Shown here piece by piece: positions 7,081-13,166 of a stretch of 13,166 nt of DNA (positions are counted from its first letter, which is position 1; each line of letters opens with the position of its first letter). Source of the DNA: Rhodoferax sp. (GTDB lineage Bacteria; Pseudomonadota; Gammaproteobacteria; Burkholderiales; Burkholderiaceae_C); the NCBI GenBank assembly GCA_018882485.1, contig VERU01000023.1, positions 1 to 13,166 on the forward strand, in the 5' to 3' direction. Under the pieces are notes generated by a model. That model saw nothing but the letters and a program-made list of their open reading frames with translations. It ran no database searches and was not told where the DNA came from. Position numbers and translations under genes: made by a program.

Positions 7081-7442
7081 TCCAGCAGGCGCTTCAATTC
7101 CCCGCTGTCGATGAGGCGTTGCAGGTCGGTTGCCCCGCCGACCAGCACGCCCTTGACGAACACCATGGGGAAGGTGGGCCAGCCGGTCCACAACTTGAGC
7201 GCGTTGCGTTCGCGCCATAGGCTCAAATAGCTGCCAAAGTCCAGGTCGTGGTGGGCGATGCCGGCGGCGTCCAGCGCGCGGCGGGCCTTTTTGGGGAACG
7301 GGTTGACAGCCATGCCGACCACCACCACCGGGTGGCGGTCGACGGCCTCCTGCACCTGCCGCACGATGGCCTGCTGGTGCCGTGCCACCGTATCCCGGAT
7401 GGCGGGATGGATCCGTGATTCATCGAGGATGGGTCGGCTCAT
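7077..7442 (-). CDS. Glutaredoxin-fold protein without cysteines
   Basis: A 121-residue cytoplasmic protein matching the monothiol glutaredoxin fold: strand VVVVGM (39-44), helix KKARRALDAAGI, then WPTFPMVFVKGVLVGG (88-103) with the cis-proline TFP and the double glycine, followed by TDL and SGELKRLL. These are the positions that hold glutathione or shape its pocket. The active-site loop, normally CGFS or CPYC, reads NPFPKKA (47-53), and the protein contains no cysteine at all. It therefore cannot do thiol-disulfide exchange or ligate a [2Fe-2S] cluster in the usual way. An N-terminal extension of about 35 residues (RHQQAIVRQVQEAV) precedes the fold. The ATG at 7442 lies 3 nt from the divergent DUF2189 start. 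Upstream is only a weak GGAA. Its role is unknown. Confidence 0.85.
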   Translation of the reverse strand: MSRPILDESRIHPAIRDTVARHQQAIVRQVQEAVDRHPVVVVGMAVNPFPKKARRALDAAGIAHHDLDFGSYLSLWRERNALKLWTGWPTFPMVFVKGVLVGGATDLQRLIDSGELKRLLD

Positions 7443-7445
7443 GGC

Positions 7446-8282
7446 ATGATTCCGGGAATGCTGACCGACTCATTATCCGATGCAGCCCTGCCGCGTGTGC
7501 GCGTCATCGAATGGTCCCGCCCGCTGCAATGGCTGGCCCTGGCCTGGCGCGACCTGTCGCGCTGCGGAGCGGTCAGTTTCCTGCACGGGCTGGCGCTGAC
7601 GCTGGGTGGCTGGGTCATCTTGCTGCTGGCCCATGACCGGTTCTGGTTGCTGGCCGGCGCCCTGTCCGGTTTTCTGGTGGTGGCGCCGGTGCTGGCCACC
7701 AGTCTGTACGCGCTCAGCCGAGCGCTGGAGCGGGGCGAGCCCCCCGGCTTCCAGGTGGTGACCCGGACCTGGCTGAACTGGCAGCAGCGGCATTTCAACA
7801 AGTGGGGCAACGACTACTGGTGCATGGTGCAGTTCGGTGCGTTGCTGGCCCTGGCGGGCACCGGCTGGGTCGTCACCTCGGCCGCGCTGATCACGCTGCT
7901 GGCGCCGCAGCCGGTTCTGACCCCCATGGACTTTCTGCGCCATGTGGTGCTGGCCCGCGACAACTTTCTGTTCGAGCTCTGGCTGGCGCTGGGCGGGGCC
8001 ATGGCCGCGCCCATCTTCGCCTCCAGTGTGGTGGCCATGCCCCTGCTGCTGGATCGCCGGGTGAGCCTGGCTCAGGCGGTGCTGACCAGCTGGCGGGTGG
8101 TGCTTGCCAACCCGGTGCCCATGGCCTTTTGGGCGGCGCTGATCATGGGATTCACCTTGCTGGGCCTGGGCTCGCTGCTGCTGGGCCTGATCGCTGTGGT
8201 GCCCATGCTGGGCCATGCGAGCTGGTACGCCTACCGCGATCTGGTCGATGCCGGCGCCTTGCCCTCGCGGGAGTCCGACTGA
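7446..8282 (+). CDS. DUF2189 family integral membrane protein
   Basis: A 278-residue inner-membrane protein of unknown function. It matches the DUF2189 family by an N-terminal WLALAWRDLSRCGAVSFLHG segment (29-48), several long hydrophobic stretches (roughly 50-92, 128-152, 176-202 and 224-256), and the terminal GHASWYAYRDLVD (256-268), which resembles the family's typical end. The soluble loop TRTWLNWQQRHFNKWGNDYW (107-126) lies between membrane segments. The start could be ATG 7446 or ATG 7458; neither has a good ribosome binding site, and the divergent gene begins 3 nt upstream. The stop overlaps the DUF2788 start (TGATG), indicating coupled translation. I assign no biochemical role. Confidence 0.85.
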   Translation: MIPGMLTDSLSDAALPRVRVIEWSRPLQWLALAWRDLSRCGAVSFLHGLALTLGGWVILLLAHDRFWLLAGALSGFLVVAPVLATSLYALSRALERGEPPGFQVVTRTWLNWQQRHFNKWGNDYWCMVQFGALLALAGTGWVVTSAALITLLAPQPVLTPMDFLRHVVLARDNFLFELWLALGGAMAAPIFASSVVAMPLLLDRRVSLAQAVLTSWRVVLANPVPMAFWAALIMGFTLLGLGSLLLGLIAVVPMLGHASWYAYRDLVDAGALPSRESD

Positions 8283-8494
8283 TGTTCGGCTACACCGAGG
8301 CCCAGATTGCCGGTTTCGGACTGACCTTCGGCATCGGCGCCTTCATGGCCTACATGCTGTTCATCATCGGCCAGCTGGCCTGGGAGTCCAAGGCGGGCCG
8401 GTTCGGTACCTTTGTGCTGTTTCTGGGTCTGGCCTTTGGCATGACCGGCTTTGCCGCCAAATACCTGATCCAGTGGGCGATCGGCATCCGGTGA
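8282..8494 (+). CDS. DUF2788 family small membrane protein
   Basis: A 70-residue protein with two hydrophobic segments (about 8-30 and 41-66) joined by a short charged loop, WESKAGRFG. Length and the FGLTFGIGAFMAYMLFIIGQLAWESKAG pattern, here split by residues 12-39, fit the uncharacterised DUF2788 family. The ATG shares its A with the TGA of the DUF2189 gene, and GGGAG at 8269-8273 lies 8 nt upstream. The pair is thus probably translationally coupled and may form one membrane complex. The gene ends 7 nt from the convergent acyl-CoA ligase/acetyltransferase gene. Function is unknown. Confidence 0.82.
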   Translation: MFGYTEAQIAGFGLTFGIGAFMAYMLFIIGQLAWESKAGRFGTFVLFLGLAFGMTGFAAKYLIQWAIGIR

Positions 8495-8504
8495 TGCCGC
8501 ATCA
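8492..8504. terminator. Palindrome over two convergent stop codons
   Basis: TGATGC (8492-8497), C, GCATCA (8499-8504) is a perfect 13-nt odd palindrome. Each arm begins with the TGA stop of one of the two convergent genes, DUF2788 (+) and the CoA-ligase/GNAT gene (-). The hairpin is short, so terminator activity is doubtful. Confidence 0.3.
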
Positions 8505-11177
8505 GGCGAGCGGCAGCACGATGGCCCGCACCCCTTCCTCGGGGGGCTGCTCGGGGTCGTCCTCAAAGCCCAGCTCGCGCGCCAGCGACAGCATGCGCTC
8601 GTTGTAATCCAGCACCGTGGCGCAGAGCCGGCGGGTGCCCTGGCTGCGCAGGTAGCGGATCATCTTCTGCATCAGCAGCAGGCCCAGCCCGCTGCCCTTG
8701 AGCTCCGAGCGCACGATCACGCCGAATTCGGCCTGGATGTTGTCCGGGTCGGTGATGGCCCGCACCACGCCCAGGGTGCGCGCCTGGCCCTGCGGATCGG
8801 GCGCGATGGCCACAAATGCCATTTCCCGTGCGTAATCGATCTGCACCATGCGGGCCAGCTCGCTGCGTTCGATGCTGCGCCGGCTGTAGAACCAGCGCAA
8901 GCGCACATCCTGCGGGTCCAGCGACTGGAAAAACGCCAGGTGCAAGGCCTCGTCTTCCGGGCGTATGGCCCGCAGGCACAGGGTCTGCCCCTGCCACTCG
9001 ACCTGTTCCTCCAGTTCCGCCGGGTAGGGCTGGATGGCAAAGTGCGGGGCTCCGGCCGGCCCCCTGGGGTCGAGCCGGATGCGGGCATCCAGGGCCACCG
9101 CCCCCTCGTGGTTGACGATCAGCGGGTTGATGTCCAGTTCCGCGATCTCCGGCACCTCGGCCAGCAATTGCGACACACCGACCAGCACCGCATCCAGGGC
9201 TTCCTGGTTCACCGCCGGGGTGTCGCGCCAGCCGGCCAGCAGCCGGGACACCCGCGTGCGGGCAACCAGGGCCCGGGCCAGCGGCACATTGAGCGGCGGC
9301 AGGCCGACAGCCCGGTCGGCCATCACCTCCACCGCGGTGCCGCCCTGGCCGAACAGGATGACGGGCCCGAACACCGGGTCGATGGCACTGCCGACGATCA
9401 GCTCCTGGGCGTGCCGGCGCCGCACCATGGCCTGCACCGTGAAGCCCTGCAGCCGCGCCTGCGGCAAGGCCCGGCCGATGCGCGCCAGCATGTCGCGTGC
9501 GGCCCGCTGCACGGCATCGGCATCGGCGAGGTCCAGCGCAACGCCACCCTGGTCGGACTTGTGCGAGATGTCTTCCGACAGAATTTTCAGCACCACCGGA
9601 AACCCGATCTGCTGGGCGGCCTCGACGGCTGCTTCGGCCTGCGCCGCCACCTGGCGGGTTTCGGCCACGGCCAGTCCGCAGGCCTGCAGCACTCCTTTGG
9701 CCTCGGGCTCGGTCAGCAGCGCGCGTCCGGCCTGCAGCGCAGGGTCCACGATGGCGCGGATGGCCGCCGTGTCCGGACAGCGGGCCGCCGGCCGCGCCGG
9801 GGGTGCCTGTGTCAGTTCGTCCTGGTTGCGGCGGTAGCGGCTCAGCATGGAGAAGGCGCGCACCGCCAGCTCGGGCGTCTCGAAGGTGGCGATGCCGCCC
9901 TCGCGGAAGGTCTGGCGCGCCTGTGCCACGGCGGCATCGCCCAGCCAGCAGCTCATCAGCCGGGCCGGCTGCAGGTTGCCGGCCGGGCGCGCCAGGGGCA
10001 GCAGGGCCCGGGCGATGTCGGCACTGGGCACGATGGCCGTGGGGGCGTGGATGAACAGCAGGGCGCCGCTGCCGGCGTCCTGGTTGAGGATTTGCAGGGC
10101 CTGTACATAGCGCTGCACCGGAGCGTCGCCGATGATGTCGACCGGGTTGGAACGTGACCAGTTGGGCGGCAACACCGCATCCAGCGCCTGTTCCGTGGCC
10201 GCTTGCAGCGGGGCCAGCGCGACCCCGGCGGCGGCGGCGGCGTCTGCCGCCATCACCCCGGCGCCGCCGCCGTTGGTCAGGATGGTGATGGCGTCGTCGC
10301 GGTTGGTCCGGAATCGCGACAGGGTCTCTGCGGCCAGGAACAACTCCTGCAAGGTGTCGACCCGCAGCATGCCCGCGCGCCCGATGGCGGCATCGAACAC
10401 GACATCGGAGCCGGCCAGCGCGCCGGTGTGCGAGGCCGCAGCGGCCTGTCCGGCCGCCGATCGGCCGGCCTTGACCACGATCACCGGCTTGTTGCGGGCG
10501 GCCGAGCGCGCCGCCGACATGAACTTGCGGGCCGACTCCACCGATTCGATGTACAGCAGGATGGCCCGGGTGCGCGGATCGCTGGCCAGATAGTCCAGCA
10601 TGTCGCCAAAGTCCACATCCGCATGCTCCCCCAGCGAGACGAAGTGCGAGAAGCCGATGCCCCGGCCGCGCGCCCAGTCCAGCATGGCCGTCACCAGGGC
10701 GCCCGACTGCGACACGAAGGCGATTTCGCCCGGCAGGGCGTTGATGTGCGCAAAGCTGGCGTTGACCCCCTGGTGGGGCGCCAGCAGGCCGATGCAGTTG
10801 GGTCCGAGGATGCGCAGCAGGCCGGGGCGGGCCGCCTCCAGCATGGCCTGGCGCTGCGCCGCGTCCATGCCCGCACTCACCACCACCGCCGCCCGCGTAC
10901 CCCGCGCGGCCAGCTCGGCGACGAGGCCGGGCACCGTGGCCGGCGGGGTGCAGATCACCGCCAGTTCGGGTGCCTGGGGCAACTCGGCCACGCTGGCATA
11001 CTGGGTCTGCCCGGCCAGCGCGCCCGGGCGGGGGTTGACCGCGTACAGCGGCCCGGGGAAGCCGCCGCGGCTGAGGTTGCGCCAGACGGTGGCGCCCACG
11101 CTGCCCTCGCGCAGGGAGGCACCGAAGACGGCGATGGACGCCGGATCGAACAGGGAGTCGAGGTTGCGGATGCTCAT
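8502..11177 (-). CDS. NDP-forming acyl-CoA ligase fused to GNAT acetyltransferase (Pat-like)
   Basis: An 891-residue cytoplasmic fusion with the Pat/YfiQ layout. Residues 1-130 are a CoA-binding Rossmann domain (SIAVFGAS at 14-21, LGPNCIGL at 124-131). Residues 150-450 are succinyl-CoA-ligase-like, with SQSGAL (156-161) and SHTGALAGSD containing His250, the expected phospho-histidine. Residues 480-705 are an ATP-grasp domain (VVLKILSEDISHKSDQGGV at 528-546). Residues 730-891 are a GNAT domain with acetyl-CoA loop KGSGLG (827-832). Pat proteins acetylate lysines of acyl-CoA synthetases such as Acs and so tune acetate and propionate use. ATG 11177 was chosen because it starts the family N-terminus MSIRNLDSLFDP; the frame stays open upstream across the NnrU gene. 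That gene ends 11 nt before it, so the two are likely cotranscribed. No clear ribosome binding site is seen. Confidence 0.93.
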   Translation of the reverse strand: MSIRNLDSLFDPASIAVFGASLREGSVGATVWRNLSRGGFPGPLYAVNPRPGALAGQTQYASVAELPQAPELAVICTPPATVPGLVAELAARGTRAAVVVSAGMDAAQRQAMLEAARPGLLRILGPNCIGLLAPHQGVNASFAHINALPGEIAFVSQSGALVTAMLDWARGRGIGFSHFVSLGEHADVDFGDMLDYLASDPRTRAILLYIESVESARKFMSAARSAARNKPVIVVKAGRSAAGQAAAASHTGALAGSDVVFDAAIGRAGMLRVDTLQELFLAAETLSRFRTNRDDAITILTNGGGAGVMAADAAAAAGVALAPLQAATEQALDAVLPPNWSRSNPVDIIGDAPVQRYVQALQILNQDAGSGALLFIHAPTAIVPSADIARALLPLARPAGNLQPARLMSCWLGDAAVAQARQTFREGGIATFETPELAVRAFSMLSRYRRNQDELTQAPPARPAARCPDTAAIRAIVDPALQAGRALLTEPEAKGVLQACGLAVAETRQVAAQAEAAVEAAQQIGFPVVLKILSEDISHKSDQGGVALDLADADAVQRAARDMLARIGRALPQARLQGFTVQAMVRRRHAQELIVGSAIDPVFGPVILFGQGGTAVEVMADRAVGLPPLNVPLARALVARTRVSRLLAGWRDTPAVNQEALDAVLVGVSQLLAEVPEIAELDINPLIVNHEGAVALDARIRLDPRGPAGAPHFAIQPYPAELEEQVEWQGQTLCLRAIRPEDEALHLAFFQSLDPQDVRLRWFYSRRSIERSELARMVQIDYAREMAFVAIAPDPQGQARTLGVVRAITDPDNIQAEFGVIVRSELKGSGLGLLLMQKMIRYLRSQGTRRLCATVLDYNERMLSLARELGFEDDPEQPPEEGVRAIVLPLA

Positions 11178-11188
11178 GGTGCAGCGGT

Positions 11189-11767
11189 TCAGCCGAGGGG
11201 ACGGACCCCGATCAGCCAGCCATGCAATCCGAATGCCAACACCAGCCAGGCCAGCAGGCCGATGGCCAGTGTGAGCAAGGTGGCGCCCGGGGTGCCGGCG
11301 GGGTAGGCGGTTTGCTGGCGCCGGTCGCGCGCCCGCGCCGCGCGGAAATCGAGCACCGCCCAGACCAGGAAGCTGCCAAACAGCAGCACATGGGCCAGGT
11401 TGCCGTTGGCCAGCAGATGGGCCAGGGCCCACAGCTTGACCCCCAGCACCATGGGGTGGTGCAAGCGGGCTTTGATGCGGTTGGCCGGCACATAGGCCGC
11501 AGCCAGCAGCACCATGGAAGCCAGCATCATCAGCGACGCCAGGTGGCGCAGTCCGACCGGCGGAAACCACAATGCCACCGGTGCCTGGCGGGCCTGTCCA
11601 AAGCCCCAGATCAGCAGCACCAGCCCCAGGCCCGAGACCACCGAATACAGCCCCTTCCAGCCGCCTGGCCCCAGCTGTGCCAGGCGGCGGCTGCGCCAGT
11701 CTTCGGCCACGATGCGCACCGAATGGGCGCCCAGGAACAGGATCAGTCCGAGTATCAGGTAGGTCAT
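11189..11767 (-). CDS. NnrU family integral membrane protein
   Basis: A 192-residue inner-membrane protein with about five hydrophobic segments (near 2-20, 40-56, 73-94, 106-142 and 160-187). It fits the NnrU family, distantly related to isoprenylcysteine and methanethiol methyltransferases. It has the family's opening LILGLILFLGAHSVRI and the central VPANRIKARLHHPMVLGVKLWALAHLLANG (93-122, described in part here), with His103-His104-Pro105 as a likely functional core. NnrU was named from denitrification gene clusters, but many homologs lie in unrelated contexts and no denitrification gene is visible here. The start ATG 11767 is set by GGAG 8 nt upstream; an in-frame extension of 19 residues has no such support. 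It lies 76 nt after the GGDEF gene and 11 nt before the CoA-ligase/GNAT gene. Confidence 0.85.
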   Translation of the reverse strand: MTYLILGLILFLGAHSVRIVAEDWRSRRLAQLGPGGWKGLYSVVSGLGLVLLIWGFGQARQAPVALWFPPVGLRHLASLMMLASMVLLAAAYVPANRIKARLHHPMVLGVKLWALAHLLANGNLAHVLLFGSFLVWAVLDFRAARARDRRQQTAYPAGTPGATLLTLAIGLLAWLVLAFGLHGWLIGVRPLG

Positions 11768-11816
11768 GGTGGGATCTCCGGCAGGGTGGATGGCGGTGGG
11801 GACGGGGGATCGGTCT

Positions 11817-11831
11817 GCGGCCACAGGCCGC
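11817..11831 (-). terminator. GC hairpin after the GGDEF gene
   Basis: GCGGCC-ACA-GGCCGC is a perfect 6-bp stem with a 3-nt loop. It lies about 12 nt past the minus-strand stop of the GGDEF gene (stop at 11844-11846) and before the NnrU start at 11767. No U run follows in the transcript, so it may attenuate or stabilise rather than end transcription. Confidence 0.35.
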
Positions 11832-11843
11832 GTCGGGTGGGTC

Positions 11844-13166
11844 TCAGGCGCCCAGCACCCGGTTTTTGCCGGCCCGCTTGGCCAGGTACATCGCCTGGTC
11901 GGCGCGCCGGATGGCCTCGGTGCCGCTTTCGTCGCTGGCCAGCTGGGCCACGCCGGCGCTAAAGGTGATCAGCAGCTTCTCGCTGCCGGTCAGGAAAAAG
12001 CGCTTGCTGAGCTCCCGCTGCAGGCGGGTCATGGCGGCGATGCCCTCGTCCAGTCCGGTGTCGGGCAGCAGCACCACGAACTCTGCGCCGCTGAAGCGGG
12101 CCAGCGAGTCCTGCGGGCGCATGGCTTCGCGGGCCACCTTGGCCAGGTGGGCCAGCGCGGCGTCGCCGGTCTCATGGCCCAGCCGGTCGTTGAGCGCGGT
12201 GAAGTTGTCGATGTCGAGCAGGCTCACGGACAGCGGCTGGTCCTTGCGGCGAACGGTGGCGATCTCCCGCTCCAGCGCTTCGTCCAGTCCCTTGCGGTTG
12301 AGCGCGCCGGTCAGCGGATCGTGCCGCACCTGTGCGCTGATGCGGTCCAGATGCTGGTGCAGCCGGGCCAGTTCGGCCTCGTTGGCCGCGGCCTTCTCCC
12401 GCATGTCGCGCAGCTCGTCGCGCGCCGACAGGCTGTCCTTGGCCATCACCCGGGTGGTGCCGACGATCTCCTTGAGCACCGGGGTGATCTCGTTGATGCT
12501 GCGCGCCTGCTCGATCAGGCGCGCCGTTTCTTCCAGCTTGCCGTGGTAGCTGCTGGTGGATTCGGTCATTTGCGACAGCCGTTCGATGAAGACCGCCAGC
12601 ATCTGGCGCATTTCTTCCTGGGCCCGCAGGGTGCTGTCGCGCGCCTGTCCCTGCTTCTGGATCACGTCCTTCAGGCGGTGTGCCAGTTCGTCCAGCCGGC
12701 GCAGCGTCAACGGGGGAGCCGCGGTGGTCTTGAGCTCGCTCACCTGGTTCTGCAGCCAGCGGTCGTCCGGGCTGAGCGTGCCGATGTTCTCGATGATCAG
12801 CTGCAACAGCCGCAGCAGCGTCAGCTTGATTTCGGCCTGGTCCTCCGCCGCGAAGGACAGGCGATGGCTGAAGTTCACCAGCAGCTGCTTGACGGCGGGG
12901 ATGTCGGCATTGGCGTTGGGCATGCGCAGGGTGCGCATCACCGTTTGCGCCTGCTCGTTGAAGCGCAGGTCGTCACCCCCCAGGGCCGGCAGCATGTAGC
13001 CCACCAGCTGGGCGATCTGCTCCAGAAATTCCATCGTCAGCGCCGGTGCGGTTTGCGGCCGCGGTGGCGGCGTGACCAGCGCCGTGGCCGAGGGGGTGGC
13101 GCTGACGGGTGGAACGAAGCCCCCGTAGGCCACCAGCGCGTTCTTCACGCCGGGCCAGTTCAGCTG
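11844..13166 (-). CDS. GGDEF domain protein with degenerate SGAEF active site, 5' end possibly outside window
   Basis: A cytoplasmic protein of at least 434 residues (numbered from GTG 13148). Residues 1-38 are a Pro/Ala-rich tail. Residues 39-270 are helical, probably dimerising coiled coil, resembling the coiled-coil sensor regions of some diguanylate cyclases. Residues 271-434 are the GGDEF domain. It keeps DPLTGALNRKG (277-287), LLDIDNF (310-316) with Asp312 as expected metal ligand, LGHETGDAAL (323-332) and YLAKRAGKNRV (421-431). The signature is SGAEF (353-357), so the acidic third residue is Ala. The usual Lys after DIDxF is Thr317. An RxxD inhibitory site, RPQD (344-347), sits exactly five residues before the signature. 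It may be an inactive c-di-GMP receptor. The frame stays open to the window edge (QLNWPG before the GTG) and no ribosome binding site precedes the GTG, so the true start may lie beyond 13166. Confidence 0.88.
   Translation of the reverse strand, partial: QLNWPGVKNALVAYGGFVPPVSATPSATALVTPPPRPQTAPALTMEFLEQIAQLVGYMLPALGGDDLRFNEQAQTVMRTLRMPNANADIPAVKQLLVNFSHRLSFAAEDQAEIKLTLLRLLQLIIENIGTLSPDDRWLQNQVSELKTTAAPPLTLRRLDELAHRLKDVIQKQGQARDSTLRAQEEMRQMLAVFIERLSQMTESTSSYHGKLEETARLIEQARSINEITPVLKEIVGTTRVMAKDSLSARDELRDMREKAAANEAELARLHQHLDRISAQVRHDPLTGALNRKGLDEALEREIATVRRKDQPLSVSLLDIDNFTALNDRLGHETGDAALAHLAKVAREAMRPQDSLARFSGAEFVVLLPDTGLDEGIAAMTRLQRELSKRFFLTGSEKLLITFSAGVAQLASDESGTEAIRRADQAMYLAKRAGKNRVLGA

Noticed and set aside
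10225..10275. GGC/GCC triplet run in the ligase/GNAT gene
   Set aside because: It encodes an Ala-rich helix followed by the Gly-rich loop TNGGGAG in frame. This is ordinary in GC-rich coding DNA and not a separate repeat element.
8940..11306. Long plus-strand open frames across the ligase/GNAT gene
   Set aside because: The translations are Gly/Arg/His/Gln-rich with no recognisable domain, while the minus strand has clear CoA-ligase, ATP-grasp and GNAT motifs over the same bases.
11189..11767. Denitrification-linked function for the NnrU-family gene
   Set aside because: No nitrite, nitric oxide or nitrous oxide reductase gene or related regulator is in the window; the family name alone does not support this role.
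1..13166. CRISPR arrays, tRNA/rRNA genes, insertion sequences, phage or defence genes
   Set aside because: I looked for regular spaced repeats, tRNA-like cloverleaf ends, transposase or integrase motifs and terminal inverted repeats, and saw none.

Overview
The window is high-GC DNA packed with bacterial genes. Its family content (RdgC, DUF2189 and DUF2788 membrane proteins, NnrU, a CoA-ligase/GNAT fusion, a Tat-type solute-binding ABC cassette) points to a betaproteobacterium, most likely Burkholderiales. That placement comes from general family knowledge and was not tested by a search. I see no rRNA, tRNA, CRISPR array, transposase, integrase or phage gene. The region reads as ordinary chromosome.

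Layout, left to right. Positions 38-247 (+) encode a small heavy-metal-binding (CopZ-like) protein. Positions 404-5398 (+) hold a compact five-gene cassette: ABC ATPase, Tat-exported solute-binding protein, two permeases, and an Asp/Glu/hydantoin racemase family protein. rdgC follows on the minus strand (5516-6412). It is divergent from a periplasmic LTxxQ (Spy/CpxP-like) protein (6611-7069, +). Next comes a glutaredoxin-fold protein (7077-7442, -), whose start codon lies 3 nt from that of a divergent DUF2189 membrane protein (7446-8282, +). The DUF2189 gene overlaps a DUF2788 gene (8282-8494, +). The right third is a minus-strand series: a GGDEF protein (from the right edge to 11844), an NnrU-family membrane protein (11189-11767) and an 891-aa NDP-forming acyl-CoA ligase/GNAT fusion (8502-11177).

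How the genes work together. The ABC cassette should import a small nitrogenous solute related to the polyamine/opine class, and the racemase may act on that substrate or a product of it. NnrU and the CoA-ligase/GNAT fusion are 11 nt apart and probably cotranscribed. The DUF2189 and DUF2788 genes are probably translationally coupled. The other genes look like independent housekeeping or stress units.

I found no obvious new multi-gene defence or mobile system. The most notable signals are three proteins from catalytic families that lack expected catalytic residues: the racemase has Gly where the second catalytic Cys is expected; the glutaredoxin-fold protein has no cysteine at all; and the GGDEF protein has SGAEF in place of GG[D/E]EF while keeping an RxxD inhibitory site. 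At DNA level, both tightly convergent gene pairs have exactly 7-nt spacers with their stop codons inside palindromes, and a 15-nt repeat unit follows two unrelated gene ends.
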